From positions 16,682,937 to 16,746,936 of the forward strand of contig NC_059475.1 in assembly GCF_018139145.2 (NCBI RefSeq): a stretch of 64,000 nucleotides of DNA, given 5' to 3'. Within the stretch, counting starts at the first letter, position 1; each line of letters starts with the position of its first letter. The notes below the pieces were generated by a model. The model was not told the DNA's origin and did no database searches. It worked only from the letters and a program-made list of their open reading frames with translations. Origin of the DNA: Gymnogyps californianus (lineage: Eukaryota > Chordata > Aves > Accipitriformes > Cathartidae). Positions 23,201-37,837 of this stretch are shown here, in pieces. The translations under genes were made by a program, and so were the position numbers.

Positions 23201-24394
23201 GGATCACTGGAGCACTGGCAGAGCCAGGGCCGGAGCCAGAATGAAGAGAGAGATGAGAAAAGTGCCAGGAAAGAGGGGCTAAAGAGAGGACTTCAGCCGG
23301 TCACCTGGAGTATTGCATGAATGCCAAATTTGTGCCATAAGCACAAAATTAAAGGCTCTAAATACAAAATTAAGACCCTAAATACAGGCAGCTAAAAAAC
23401 TGAAGCCCTGCTGTGGTGGATCATGACAGATACTGCATTGCTCACTTCTTGAGTTGCAGAGCCTGGCCCTTCTCGTAATATTTTTCCTGCCATACTGTCG
23501 GGCTGTCAGACAGTGTCACCCCGTTGGCCTCCCCTCCATCAGCCAAGAAATTTCTGCCTCTCCCCCAGTGATGAGGAAGATGGGGACTGTCAGAGAGCAA
23601 GGAAACACAGGCTACCTTCTGCACTGCTGTTGATTTTACTGATGAAGTTACTTGGACAAGTAACTTTAGGTAGGCAGCACTTGAAAAAACTGAGAGAAGA
23701 CCATTAATGGCAGAGATCTCCGCTGCATCCCCATCCTACTGGCTGGCATCCTTGCCTTTCCTTGCACAAACCCAAACCCTTTATGCTTTTCCTATGAAAG
23801 CCTCTTCTCTTCCTGGTCTGAGAAAGAGAACATGCCAAGCAGAACGGTATAAATTGCGTCAATAGGTGGGATAATGTCACCCAGACTTTCACTTGCCAGT
23901 CATGAAACTGCTCCTAGTTGCAATATCAGAAAGTAGCTTCTGAGGCAGCGGATCCCATTATTTGGTCCCGCTTTGGCCTCTCCTGTGTCTACTCTGACAC
24001 ATGTGCAAGATTAAACACCTCCACCTCCACTATTTTAGCCCTTCCCTGACTTCCTCCAGCCCTATCCCCACCTCTTGTAGCTGTCCTGTCCCTCTTGGCC
24101 CAATACCCTGGCTTAGTGGCTGCTCTGCTGCCCCAGCCAGGCTACCTCTTCAGCTCAGTTACCCAGAGGACAGCAGCAGGGAGTGGGCAAAACATTGGCT
24201 CTGTCACTGCCAGCCGAGCTGGAAAGGTCCCAGCCTGCTTGCTGAGCTGGTCCCAGAGCACTGATGCACTGTCCTCTGCTCGGGGCGCCCATTGCAGACC
24301 CCACTTGGAGCTCCCCTGGCCCAGCAAGGTGGGCCAAACCGTGCATAACAGAGCCCTGGGTTCAAGAGCTTAAGTGAGGTTACTTCCACCACCA
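17269..24394. other. Intergenic, no gene recognised
   Basis: About 7 kb of unique-looking sequence of average base composition. Frames here are all under about 130 codons and overlap on opposite strands, the pattern of chance ORFs. I see no RNA gene and no repeat family I can name. Confidence 0.55.
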
Positions 24395-24399
24395 TTGAG

Positions 24400-25001
24400 T
24401 GTCCTGGTTTCAGCTGGGATAGAGTTAACTCTCTTCTTAGTAGTTGGTACAGTGCTGTGTTTTGGATTTAGTGTGAGAATGATGTTGATAACACTCTGAT
24501 GTTTTAGTTGTTACTAAGTAGCGCTTATCTTTCTTAAGCCAAGGACTTTTCAGTTTCCCATGCTCTGCTAGCAAGCAGGTGTGCAAGAAGCTGGGAGGGA
24601 GCATAGCTGGGGCAGCTGACCTGAACTAGCCAAAGGGATATTCCATACCATAGAACGTCATGCTCAGTATATAAATGGGGGGGAGTTAGCTGGGAGGCGC
24701 GGATCACTGCTTGGGCATCGGTCAGCAGGTGGTGAGCAATTGCATTGTGCATCACTGTTTTTTTTTTCCTTTTTTTTCCCTCTTCTTTTTTTTGTTATAT
24801 TCCTTTTCATTACAATTATTATTATATTTCATTGTTATTATTGTTAGTATTATATTTTACCTTAGTTATTAAACCGTTCTTATCTCAACCCATGGGTTTT
24901 ACCTTTTTTCCCAATTCTCCTCCCCATCCCACTGGGAGCGAGGGGGGAGTGAAGGAGCGGCTGCGTGGTGCTTAGCTGCTGGCTGGGGTTAAACCATGAC
25001 A
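24400..25001 (+). mobile_element. Solo LTR, plus orientation (family copy B, 602 bp)
   Basis: The element runs from TGTCCTGG (24400) to CATGACA (25001) and is flanked by a perfect 5-bp target duplication TTGAG (24395-24399 and 25002-25006). It has a TATATAAA box at 24668-24675 and ATTAAA at 24868-24873, so U3, R and U5 can be placed. Between them lies a T-rich and (ATT)n-like stretch (about 24758-24860). With one LTR, matching flanks and no internal region, it is a solo LTR left by recombination between the two LTRs of a provirus. It is the best-preserved copy in the window. Confidence 0.92.
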
Positions 25002-25006
25002 TTGAG

Positions 25007-28000
25007 TTAATAGCTCTTCGTCAGAGCTGTTTTATACTTGATGGTCTGAAAATTTTAAGGATAAAAATGGCCACTGCCCACTATTGGAAAGGGGAGAATT
25101 TTTACTTTGCTTTGTAAGATTTATTTCTAGGCTTGCGACTTCGCAAGAAAAAATCCATCAAAATCACATTGTTCTGATTCCTGTCACACTCTTTTCTTTC
25201 TTTTCTGTCTTGATTTTAGAGGCTGCTATTTTAATAACTGTTTGCAGTTGAAATCAATGCCATGCAAAACTGAAAAGGCTGAAATCCTAGCTTTCCCAAG
25301 GGAAAACATTTCCCCGCCCATCCCTATGGGACAGGGCAGTGTTCAGCCATGTGTCTGTTCAGCAGCTCAGGATGTCTCTTGGACATGCTGTTTTCATCTT
25401 GTCTCCTTCCCCATGTTACTCTGGACATGGTAATTCACAACCACAGCAGGTTTACATGCCTCCAAATACACGAATCTGCCTAAGTAGAGGGACTTCAAAG
25501 AGCTGAGGTATAAGTGAATGTGGTGGTTAAACACTGTTGTATGTATTACGTTATTTTGGTCTATTTTTAGCAGCTGTGGTTTCTGTGTATTGCAACCCTA
25601 AGTCACCTCTGAACTTACAGTCGCAAAAATGAAACTGAAAAACAAATTAATTGGATCTGCAGACTGGCCAAAAAGGAATGCCGTCTCAATATTTATAGAA
25701 CAAATAAACATAAACAACTGTAAAAATGTCTTTTTGTTCTCTTTGGTTAAACGTAAACCTCCTCTGCTACTGATCTTTTGGCTGTATAGTAAATGTCCCA
25801 GCGTCTGTGCTGTGAATAATTGTCACTGGGACTTGTGTTTTTTTAGGTCAGCGCCACAAAAATGTTATGGCTATTACAAAGTGCAAGGGCTGACTGCCAG
25901 GTTTTGCACCTATTCTTTTGGGCCTGAACCTTTTTTTCACTTAAATAATTTTTACTTTAGTGTTCCTATGCTGAAATGAGTTGCTTGAGCATAATTGCTC
26001 CTGATTTGCATCAGTGGAAGTCAGAAGAGCATCAGCCCACTCATGCTCTGTTTTCTTGGCCAGTTTGAAAGAGTCAACCCAAATCGACATATTTCTCTAG
26101 TTGGTGGAGCGATGTGGTTTCTTATCTCACACAGGTTACTTTGTTAGCTTTGTTCTCCACTGTCTGTGAATGCAGAGGGGCTTTTCCACATGTTTGCTAT
26201 TTGATTTTATGTTTTCTCATGCCCAATCTGTCTGACTGCCTTCGCTTTTCAGTTACTGTTTCTCAAAATGGCTCCAACAACCCTCTTTTGCCATCTCAGA
26301 GGAAAGGCACAATTGCATTATTGTACTGAGTGAATGCATTTTCTCATACATGTAGCTGAATGGGAGATTATTTAAATATCTTAAACACTCTCCTAATTGG
26401 AATAATGACATGCTAGGAATGGGAGTGCAAGGAGAATTTATATTCAGGCTCCTGAATTTCAGTGAATGAGTAATCAACACTCCATCACTTCCTAGAAGGT
26501 TAAACAACTTTTTAAAGCAAATGGTTACTGTAAAAACACCATTTGACTGCATTAAAACAAACAAACAAATGGAAACCCAGGAATGGGTATTTCTGGTGAT
26601 CTTTAGATCACGTGAAAGCTTTGTGGACCCCTTGGCAAAGGAGAAGCTGATTTGAAATGCTGACGGCTGGCTGGCACCTCAGGGCTGCCCCACCAGCCCC
26701 CACCCCATGCTCGTCCCAGCCATCCTATTTCTCCTCACCTTGTGCTATCCTGGCCCTGGTGTCAACACCATGCTCTGAGCCAGATCGGGGGGGCAATCTG
26801 GGTTAAAAAATAACCCAGCAAAATATGTTTGCTTGTCTCTGTGTGTGCGTGTTTGAAAGCGGGCTCCGTTTCCCCATGTGATTCATGGAAAGGCTGTACC
26901 AAGGTCTGTGCTGGCACGAGGGCAGGCAGGAGCAAGGGGGGAAATGGAGCAACCACAGGAGCCAGGAAGGAAAATATCGCTACCTGATATTGCTGCCAAA
27001 TAGTGTATCTTCTGAAGCCACTGCCTTAGACCAGAGCAGCCGAAGCCTGTACCTTAGCAAGGTTGTCACATCTTTACATCTTTGCTTACAGCCTTATTCT
27101 TATCAACAGATTGGTCATTCTCTTGGTCAGTTTATTCCGATAAAGTCAATTATATGCAGTTATTCAAAAGTCAGTGTGTAGTGGTCTAATCTAATATTTT
27201 TTATATACAAAATCTCATTTTTCTGTCATCATATTCACAATAATTACATCAACACTTTTGATCATTTAACTAAAAAAGCCTTTAAGCAGTTCTGAGTGAT
27301 TAAGCTTTGTTGCCACTATTCTCTTTTGCATCCTCCAGTACTATGCTTTTCTTTTTATTGCTTCTTTCCTGCAAATTGTTTCTGTAATTAGTTTCATTGG
27401 GCTTGATCTGAAGCTCATGGAGATGAATGCACAGACTTTAATTAACTTGAACAGGCTGCAGATCAGACCTCTTGTAAAAGCTTTAATAGGCATGGGTCAA
27501 GGACTTGAAATGAAGAACACCTGTTTTACCCTGTGTTTCTATTGTTATTTCAGTTAACTTCATCAAACTAATGATATTGATGCAGAAATGCAAAGTCTTG
27601 TAGGCACTACACTGGAAAGTAAAAGTCTATACTACATTTATTACAACAGTACTTAGAAATGCCAACCATAGCACAGGTTGCACTGTGCCTCGCTCATGCA
27701 CCCAGCGAGAGACAGACGGTGAGAGACAAACAGGCCGTTTGTGGCAGAACTGAGACTTAAATCCAGATAACGTAAGTGCAAGTTTCGTGTCTGTCCCACT
27801 CCCAGCTATGCCTCTCATTCTGCTGAGGTGCAACAGCACATGTACCTGTACAAGCGCAATATTCTCTAATCATTGCCTTGTCTGATAATGTTACAGGAGG
27901 CAGAACATTAATCCAAAAGGAAGGGCTGACCCTTGGGTGTTTCTGTCAACCTCAGTGTTGTTTGCTTGCACAGCAGCAATTATGGACTCTGCCACTGACA

Positions 28001-30648
28001 GCAATGAATAAGTCTTTCCAGTGTTTCCCGATAAGAAGACTCTTTGCAAGAGATCATGCATACATGTCTCACAGGGCTCAAAGTTTCCTAACCCTTTTGC
28101 CATTCCCCTTTTCAGCATTATCAGATGCACTGCAATATCCAGCCTTGGAGAAGAGGCTTTTGCTGAAGGGACTTTTGCTGCCCAGTTTATATGGTCCTGA
28201 TAGAAAGCAGCCATCTGTGATTGAGTGTAGTAAAAACATAAAAATTCCAGCTCAATTTGAAGCAAATCTTGGTTCCCATTAATTACTCAAAACAAAACAT
28301 TATTGTTAGTGCACCGTCCCTGCTGGAAAGTATACCATGCTCTCATGTAACTACAAAGTTAGCCATAACTGCTAGAAGAGCTGTATTTTTTCACCACAGC
28401 AGCATGAACACACATGAGTTATCATGAGATGAAAAGCAAGTACTTAGCAGTGTACCCTGAAGTCAGCAGTTCTGGACAGACATATGAGTTGATCTCAGCA
28501 CGTTTACTTCACAGCAAAACCACATTGTCGTCTTCTGACTGTTTCCACCTCAGGAAAACAAATGAAAGTTAGCTATCCAGAAGTTTTAAAAACTAAAAAA
28601 AGTTAAAAAAAATTTTAAAACCTATTTTTAGCAATGAAGATAAGTTTCAAATCTCTTCTTTAAGCTTCTCAAACATTTATAATTCGCCTCTTGATCTAAA
28701 TCCAGATTCAGTTATTTATGCTGGATTTATTGTCCATTATGCTTTGGCCACTTGCTGACCCTGTCTCAGAGGCTACATGAACTCTGGTGACAAACAGAGC
28801 TTCCTTTGTGCCAAACAGGAAAAAATTAAAACTATTTATCTGATATGATGATACTGATAACAGTGCAGAGAAGCACTTTGGACTTCTCCTAAAGGGTACG
28901 CTGATCTTCATTATCTTCTATTTGCATTTCTTTTTGCCCTATGGAAGAAAGATTAGGAGAAAGCCAACTTAGCTCTGTGCTTAGCAGAAATACCGAAGAT
29001 GATAACTGCAAGGACACATTATTTACTTGATCAGTAAGAGTGACTTTGGAGTGCAGTCTAACATGCTTTCTGAATAATTGTCTTAGACTTCAGTTCCTAA
29101 ATGCTGCCTAACTCTCAACTGCCAAAATAGGGATTTTTAAATGACTTGCCTCCTACAGCTGGTTAGTAATAGGGACGGAAATTTGTAGGCACCATCCAGA
29201 TCTTCCTCTGTAAAATAATTTTTCTTCTTTAGCTAAAAATCTTCAATAGTCTAAATAAAAATTCTAGTTTAACCATCTCAATCTTGCATAAGGTGAGGCA
29301 CAGCAAAAGGGCAACGGAGACAACACAGATTGGCTATGGTCCAGTGAGCAAGGTACAACTGTTGTATTCTTTCCTAAAATGAAAAGTGCTTGTTAAAAAG
29401 CAATCTTCTGGTAAGGCAGTCAGAGACAGCCACCCCAAGAAGGGAACCACTGGTATCCAGATTTTTATGTTTCTCAGGGCCTGAAATTGTTTTCCAAAGA
29501 CATCAGTTAACATCAGCTTTGCCTACTTCTGATCTTATTTCTAATGTTCCTCTGTATTTTGCCTGCAGGCACATGTCTGAAGCTTGGACATTTTTAAGGT
29601 ATACCTGTGGAGGAGCTGAAAAAAGTCCGAAATGAGCTTAGAATATTTCCATACTTGCAAGAACAAAAAATAAGGATTGCATTACCTCACATCCCCATGT
29701 TCCTGGGACAGAGCCTTTACGGGGGCAAACATGAGTTTGCTGTCCTTCGTCTACCTGATGCCCCAGGAGTGTGAGGTGGGTTGGAAGGCCGCCTAGCAGC
29801 CTCATTGTGCCAGCCTAGTGCTACTGCACTGCTGCTTAGCCTAAAATCTCCTCCTGCCTTCACTCTCTGCTCTTGGCAGTGTGATAAAGCCTCAGTGCAC
29901 CAGGTGGAAAGGACTAGCACCAGCACCAGTGTCTCTCCTTCCCATCAGGAGACTCATGCCCTCTATTTACAGGATTTGTCCTCCCTGTGCAGACGTGGGA
30001 ACCACAAACGCTGAAGTACTTTGAAGTCTAATGGCTCAGTAGCATACTGAAATGTTAAAAAGCCCCACTAAGGGTGGCAGGGGAAAATCATTGTCTTTGA
30101 GGCCACTATCACAGATATTTATGGTAAAGAAATGCTGGCCCAAATTCAAGGCTATGCCTTCCAGATCAGCAGCTTAAAACAGACAAAGCACAGGGGCAGC
30201 GTGGCTGAAAAAGGAGCTCCTCCTGAGTTTGTGTACTGCAGCATCTAGGACATTCATAGACAAAAAAGTGCTATTCCAGGTAAGAGGGCAATGCTAGTAG
30301 CTATCCTAAGCTACTCTCCAGTCTCTCCTTTCCCGATACGTTGGCACACTGGTAGTTTCTGAGAAGAGCTGGCCATGGATCCTGCTTCAGTTCTCTTTTC
30401 CAAACATGCTTCTGATGAGAATGAGCAATAAGCATTGCTGCGGATGGCTGCGTGGGTGCATTTACTTGTTGAAAACCGCCACCATGCAGTTCTGGCTGGA
30501 GGAGACTGGAGCAACAATGCTGGGAGCAGAAGTTCCCAGGCTGGGGCACGGCATGACCAGCAATGCTGAACTGCACTGCTGGCAAAGTGCCCAGGGCCTG
30601 ACAGCATGCCCAGGAAAACAGAAAACCCTAAGGGAAAGAAAGCAAAAC
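25007..30648. other. Intergenic, nothing recognised
   Basis: No supported exon, RNA gene or repeat. Frames are short and overlap on both strands. Confidence 0.55.
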
Positions 30649-30653
30649 ACACC

Positions 30654-31243
30654 TGTCATGGTTTAACCCCAGCTGGCAACTAAGCACCACACAGCTGCTC
30701 GCTCACTCCCCCCACAGCAGGATGGGGGAGAGAATCAGAAGGGTAAAAGTGAGAAAACTTGTGGGCTGAGATAAAGACAGTTTAATAGGCAAAGCAAAAG
30801 CCACGTGCACAAGCAAAGCAAAACAAGGAATTCATTCACCACTTCCCATCAGCAGGCAGGTGTTCAGCCATCTCCAGGAAAGCAGGGTGCCATCAGGTGT
30901 AATGGTTACTTGGGAAGACAAACGCCATCACTCCGAACGTCCCCCCCTTCCTTCTTCTTCCCCCAGCTTTATATGCTGAGCATGTCATCCTATGGTCTGG
31001 AATATCCCTTTGGCTGGTTGGGGATGTCCCAGCTGTGTCCCCTCCCAACTTCTTGTGCACCCCCAGCCTCCTCGCTGGTGGGGTGGTGTGAGAAGCAGAA
31101 AAGGCCTTGACTCTGGGTAAGCACTGCTCAGCAGTAACTAAAACATCCCTGTATTATCAACACTGTTTCCAGCACAAATCCAAAACAGCCCCATAGTAGC
31201 TACCATGAAGAAAATTAACTCTGTCCCAGCCAAAACCAGCACA
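30654..31243 (-). mobile_element. Solo LTR, minus orientation (family copy C, 590 bp)
   Basis: Minus-strand element from TGTG at 31243 to CATGACA at 30654. The flanks are ACACC (30649-30653) and ACATC (31244-31248), a 5-bp target duplication with one mismatch. It has a TATAAA-type box on the minus strand at 30974-30968 and ATTAAA at 30786-30781. Its R region differs from the other copies: the AT-trinucleotide stretch is replaced by a purine-rich segment. This suggests a different subfamily or an older insertion. Confidence 0.88.
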
Positions 31244-31248
31244 ACATC

Positions 31249-34200
31249 AAAAATAAATGTGAGCGGAAGGGGCCTGCAAAGGCTCGCTTACATGGGCTGA
31301 TAGCTGTTGGCTTGTGCCTTTGGTCTAAGGGTTCCTGGGGAGCACCTAGGGCTGAAAAAGCCCTTCCCACCACTGGCTTCGACTTCTCCAGCAGTCCCCA
31401 ACCACGTCATACAGGTTCCCGCTTGCCCCTGGAGATGGTGCATTGGCCTTGGACAAGGGGCAGCCTCAGACATTTGGACTGGGAATTGCCTGTGTGCTCC
31501 AGAGCACCATAATTCTGTGCATGGGCAGGCGCCTCCTTGCAGTGGCACCTTCCCAGGCAGACTCACTCATGGTTCTCCCCAGGCTTCTTGCAGGTTCTTT
31601 GCAGAGCTATGGGCTCCGTGGCAAGATGCTGACACAGGAAGTGGGAAGGGATGGTGAAAAGACTTGAGAGGTCCAAGCAATCCAGCATGGCCACATGATA
31701 ATGGAGCAGCATTAAGTTTGTTGGAAAAAGCAAGCCCAGCTGCTTACTTCTACTGTTTTTACTGGGTCAGTACTGTATGGGGCTGTAATGTTTCTGTTCC
31801 TCCATTTCTGTCTCCTAAACATGAATTTATTGTTTCAGGACATGATGAGGGAGTGGGGTTTGGGTGCTGAAATTTCAGAGAGAAGGAAACACTGTGCCTT
31901 GTCTTTCCAGCTCTTTATAATTACTTGGCTTTCTGGGTCTTCCCTGGCGGAGTCTTCACTTCCTTCTGCCAATTGTATATGACAATTAATTACTCTGAAT
32001 CACATCCTGGACTGTGGCACCTGCTAATTAGGTGTCTGTAAGGGCTGCAAGTCGGGTATGTCCTACGTAGGGCTTCCTGAACTCATCCCAGAAAGGTAGT
32101 TAAGTAAGAAATTCCTCTAGTGCCAAAGTTTGCTCAAAAACCTCCCTCCCTCCTTTCTCCACCTCAGGCTGCTCATTGCCTCCCTCCTGGACTTCTCCAG
32201 CCCTCAGTTTTTTCTTTTTAATTCAGCAGAGCCCCACAGAGCGTTACATGGGCACAATGATGAAATAAAGGAAAGAAGCAGGAATGGCAGGGAGAGAAGT
32301 GCCTGTCCTCACTGAGCCTCTGCAAAGGGCTTTTAGGTTCCAGTGATGCCTCCAGGGCTGAAAATACAGGTTGCAAGTGCTTTGCGATTCCCAGGTGACA
32401 GTGTTAGTGTCAAGATTCAGGTGTGATTCTCTAATGCTGGGCAGTGATGCATAAATACTGACCATTAAAATGATGGCTGTGCCACCAGGTCTCGTCTGAG
32501 ACCAGCACCCACATGCAGGTCTCTTGTGTGATTTTTGCAGTGAGAGGCCTAAAATGCTGGGTTTTTTTTCTCACGGCTGGCTCACTGGAGCGAAGCATGA
32601 CCTATCCAGAGCGTTATGAACACAACTAAGTCTGAACTGCAGGCTCCAAGAAAAAGCCATTTTCATTAAGGACCTTTTTATAGCCCACACATGGAAAGAA
32701 AACCCCTTTTTATTACCCTCATCTCTGCTGGGTTTGAATTAAACTGTGAAAGGCCTGGCAGTCAGGTATGTCGAGCACATACACAGGGGAAAGCCCCCCC
32801 CATACTGTTATCCTGTTTCTTCAATAACCGCACAGTAGTGTTGGCTTTGGCAAGACTGTAGAGAACAAAGCAATTTAAAGAAACATCTCCTGAAGTTTTT
32901 TACCACTCTCAGATGAGCCTGTTTGAGCTGTACACAACTTTATTGCATACCCTGCGGCTGTCCCTGGTGGGCCACGTAACGGCAGGAGGGACAGACCACA
33001 CTGTGTTACTTTGACATTCGTTTTGGTTCCTCTCAAGCTATTTTGGGGGTCTTTCCTGCTGACTTAACAGCTCTCGTGGTTTCTGCCTCTATCTGTGGAA
33101 AAATCAGCTGCTGATTCAGCTGTGGCTCTCTCATGAAGGGGAACCTGAGTTTGGGTTTTGAGGAGGCAGGCCAGCCTCCAGGAGCCTTCCCCTGTTCCCA
33201 GGGGAACCCCAGAGCCAGGGACCAAGACAAAGCACAAGTTTTGGTTTCAATTCACTTTTTTAAACTAGTGCCTTTTCAAAAACCAGTTTCCATAGTGACA
33301 GGGAACTGTGGCACCATTGTGAAGGTCCAAAAAGCCCCGGCCGGGTATTAGCCAGAAATTCAGCAGTGCAGCCAGCTCCAGAGCAGCCTGCCCCCAGCCC
33401 CTGCTGCGTTCACAGTGGGGCTCTGCTTCAAATGCCTTCCCTGCCCATCAGCCACACTTTTAGCTGCCTGTGGGCTGTACTACCCCTGAGCACTACAGCT
33501 TCGCTTAATCACAGGTAAAATGATGTATTTCCAAAAAAGGAATATGCTTTGGTTGGGTTTAGCTGTATTCAGGCTTACTTTGCTATAAAGGGAAAGGCCA
33601 GATTTGAAGACAGCTTTCAACCATTGTTTCCTGATACAGACTGGTGTGAAAAATATGAAATGTGCTCACGATCATCCGGCAAGTCAGCAGAGGAGCCCGG
33701 CTGAAAGCTCAGGTCCCATTTAATTCTTATTTACTAGAATGCACTGCCTCCCACCTTCCCTCTCACTATCTGTCATACGGGGTACTTCCACCCACGCATA
33801 TAATCCAGACCTCCCAAAGGGACCTAGGAAATCTCACACAATCATATTATTCTTCTGGTCCTTGCCGTAACACATAAGAAGCATGCCAGAGTAGCTCAGA
33901 ACATCTGCCAGGTTTGGCTCAATGCCAGGCAGTGGAGGTTTGCAAGTGACGGACGCCACCACTTATTCAAAGTGCTCATTTGCCCTCATCCTTCGTTATC
34001 TGCTGGATTATGTTGCAGTCTGTAGTATGCAAAGAAATACAACCACAGCACTCTTACAAGTCGAGTCTCGGCTAAAATTACAGTTACCTAGTGCATATGT
34101 TACTTGTAGCTTTCAGGTAATGTGCATTACACATGTGTAAGAGGTAGAGAAAGTGTGGTTGCGCTATTTGTACAAATCTCAGGAACCCTTTCAGTAGGTC

Positions 34201-36319
34201 TGGCACTTACGTCTTTCCTCAGGAATACCCGAGGCCACGGACATCAATGAGGGTCTCTGTGGCCTGTGGTGCCATTCAGTGTGCGTACTGCTTTTCAGCA
34301 GACCCAGACAACCAGACGGGGACAAAGATGCCTGCCTGAGGGACACAGGGATATAATGGCCAACAGGTACCGCTGCGCAGGCAGAGATTTCAAAACAGAA
34401 AGGAGCTGCAGCATGGAGCCGGCCAAGGCTCTTCTGGCACCAAAGGCAGGGCACCAGCCCGACTCAAAGTGTACACTGGCCACTTCCTCCAGCCCCAAAC
34501 CAAGCACTATCCCTTTCAGTTTTATGACAAACTAACATTTTTCCTAAATATTTTACAATCATTATTCCCTTCCTCCTACTCCTATTTTTGCCTGCATACC
34601 CGTGCGACACTTTCAGAGCTGAGATCACACACAAGAAAAGAGAGTGAGATTGGTAACAAATGTAGTTTTTGTCAGAGAAGAATGTTTTGCATGTTGTTTC
34701 CTGTTAAACCATTGGAAATTACATACACGAACAAAAAATTGTCCTCTGGTGCAAGATTTTAACTCAAACAAAAAAGGCCATGTTCTATAGGAAAGAAAGC
34801 AGAAAGAGAGGCATATTTAGACCAGTTCTTGTAACAGTATTTCTAATGAAAGGGTAGATGTACTGCACCAGACTAAGGGTTCGTCTATCCTAAGGCTGAC
34901 AGCAGCTAACTGCTGCAGAGCCCCAGAAGAGGCCAAGAGGCTAGACATATTTGCTTGTCTATTCCCAGCCTCCAGAAACCAGCAGCTCAGGGATTTAATA
35001 AGACAGAGGTGAAACTGTGTATATATTGCCAGGACAAGCCGAATAAAATGAGAGTATGTATGTCTTGAAAATTAATCATTAGGATTCACCAAGACTCGAG
35101 AAGTGCAGCACTCTGTCTTATGATTGCGAGTGAAGGCACTGTCTTAGGGAGGTATTTCCTGCAAAAGACGAAATTTTCCCTTGCTTCCTCAAGACCTTCA
35201 AGTGACCCTACTGAATTGTTAAAATTCCATTAGAAAGTGGCTGCTGGGAACATGTGCAATAAATAGCTGCTAAGATCAATGGCAGTCTTGCTGATTTAAA
35301 ATCAATGTATTGCTTGCTGACAGTGCTGGCAGTGTTTTGCTCTGGGAAATGTAACAGTGATTGGCTTTAAATAAACATAGTGGTAAAAAACTTTATCTGA
35401 ACTCATTAGTGACTCAGACTGATTTTAGAGTAATTCAGAACATGCCTGTTGCCCACAGACAAGACTTTGAGGTGATCAGTGACCTTGGATACTGCAATTT
35501 ATGGTGGGCCACTGGAAAATATCATAAAACAGAGCAGAACTTCTGAAAAAGCTCTCTGAAAAATAGGTACTTACAGTACCTAGACCACCCATCAAAAGCC
35601 ACTGGTCACTTTCGAAAACCTGAGACAAACAATATCAGGTTACTATGGCTTTAATGACCACCATGCACCTTTTCCAGGCCAATTCCTTGCTCCCCTCCCA
35701 GCTTCTGGCTGGCCCTCATCCTGTGTGACACTGTGCATTCATAATGGGTATAAGCCCACCAAAACCTAAAAGATCACCAAAAGCTGGTCTCATCCACCAG
35801 CACCTAGCTTTGAGTTGGGCTGGGATCCTCTCCCTCTTCTTCCTTAAAGCTTCTCCCTCATCATGAGTACAATTTTTCTGCCAGATGCTCAGCTAGATTG
35901 CTTTAATGAAAATAGGCATTAAAGCATTTGCCCTACCTATATTCTGTTTTGTAATCTAACCATTTAAGTGCATCATGTTCTTTCCCTACAAATCATCTGA
36001 TGATGTTTCCCAGAACAAGCCTTCACCTCTTTTCGTGCATGTTGTAACACTCCAGCTATTACCGCCTCCTGGTTGTGGACAAGTATTTCACTAAATCACT
36101 AGCGAATTAATCACGAGATAAATCAGAGCTCTTTTTGGTGGGGGGTTTCTAACCTGGGAAATGGGGCACCTGAGCAAGGAAAAGAAATTGTAACCACATC
36201 AGAACTTTTATTTGAGGTAGGCTGTTCTGGATTTTTTAGTTTATTTAAAAGCTTCTATTGAACCCTTCTCAATTCCTTTTAACTTGTTACGTTACATGCA
36301 AGAGCTTTGAAGGATAGTA
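31249..36319. other. Intergenic, nothing recognised
   Basis: No gene or named repeat is supported. Several GC-richer patches (31.3-31.6 and 33.1-33.4 kb) carry overlapping chance frames on both strands. Confidence 0.55.
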
Positions 36320-36578
36320 CAGAGATATAAAACTGTTGGGTAACAAACAGGAGGAGCTGGAAGCCACTGTGCAGCTAGAAAGCTACAATCTCATCACTAT
36401 CACTGAAATGCGGTGGGACTCCAGTCACACACTGGAGCTCTGCAGTCCGTGGCTATGAACTGTTCAGAAGGGACAGGCAAGGATGGAGGGGCAGGGGCGT
36501 TGCCCTCCATGTAAAAAAATGGATTGACTGCACAGAACTGTCTTTGAAAAACCGCAAAGAAAGCTTGAGAGCTTATGA

Positions 36579-37566
36579 GTGAAAATTAGGGGCCAAGCCA
36601 ACAAAGGAAACCTTGTGGTTGGTGTTTACTGCGGGCCACTTGAGCAACGGGAGCCTGTTGATGAAGCGTTCTTACTTCGACTACAGGAAACATCATGCTT
36701 GCATGCTCTGATCCTGCTGGGGCTCTCCAATCACCCTGATATCTGCTGGAAAAGCGGCACAGCAAGCTGTAAGCAATTCAGGTGACTCTTGGAGTGCATT
36801 GAGGATAATTTCTTAATCCAGGTGATAGATAGCCCGACCAGAGGAGAAGCCTTTCTAGACCTGTTGATTACCAACACGGATGAACTAGAGGTGACAAGAT
36901 TCGTGGTGGAATTCACAGCCTTGAGGGATATAGGCCAAATGAAGACTAGAGTCAGGACCCTGAATTTTAGGAGAGCAAACATCCATTTATTTAAGGAATT
37001 AGTGGATGGGACCCCCTGGGAAACAGCCCTCAGGGATAAAGGAGTTGAACAGAGCTGGCAGCTCTTTTAAGGACATTTTTCTTAGAGTGCAAGAGCTCTT
37101 GATTCCCACGTGTAAGAAATCAGGAAAGGAAGGCAGGAGACCAGCATGGTAGACTAAGGACCTCCTGGTCAAACTAAAGTGTAAGGCGGCAATGCACAGG
37201 CAGTGGAACCAGGGACATGTATCCTGGGAAGAATACAAGGATGCTGCCTGGATGTATAGGGATGGAATCAGGAAAGCTAAGGCTCAGTGGAGAAGAATTT
37301 GGCAAGGGATGCGAAGAATAATAAGAAGGGCTTCTACAGGTACATTTGGCAGAAAAGGAAGATTAAAGAAAATGTACCACCACCATCCAGTAAATAAGAC
37401 AGGAGAAGTAGTGACAAATGACATGGAGGAGGCTGAGGAAGTCAACAATTTTTATTACTCAGTTTTCAATGGTAATCTTTCTTGTCACATCTCTCAAACC
37501 CCTGAACCTCAAGGCAGGGACTGGGCGAATGAAGTCCATCCCATCATAAGCGAAGACCAGGTTTGA
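36579..37566 (+). pseudogene. CR1 ORF2 endonuclease C-terminus and linker fragments
   Basis: Three successive broken frames. 36579-36785 carries a VGVYCGP...LGLSNHPDICW segment corresponding to the apurinic-like endonuclease domain; the usual GDFN motif reads GLSN, so a catalytic aspartate is lost. 36789-37070 carries the end of that domain (LDLLITN). 37192-37566 holds the basic linker (WEEYKDAAWMYRDGIRKAKA) ahead of the reverse transcriptase. Homology is judged from memory of avian CR1. Confidence 0.85.
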
Positions 37567-37837
37567 GACAGCCTCAGGAACCTGACCATACATAAGTCTG
37601 TAGGACCCGATGAGATGCACCACAGAGTCCTGAGGGAATTGGCTGATGTAGTTGCCAAGCCACTCTCCACCATATTTGAAAAGTCATGGCAGTGAGGCAA
37701 AGTCCCTGCAGCTGGAAAAAGGGGACTTGTTACACATTTTAAAAAAGGTAAAAAGGAGGACTCTGGGAACTGACCAGTCAGCCTCACCTCTGTGCCTGGG
37801 AAGATCATGGAACAGATCCTCCTAGAAGCCACGGCAC

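Noticed and set aside
24001..24395. Cluster of overlapping ORFs on both strands next to LTR B
   Set aside because: Five frames of 61-92 codons overlap in opposite directions, the pattern of chance in moderately GC-rich DNA; no motif seen.
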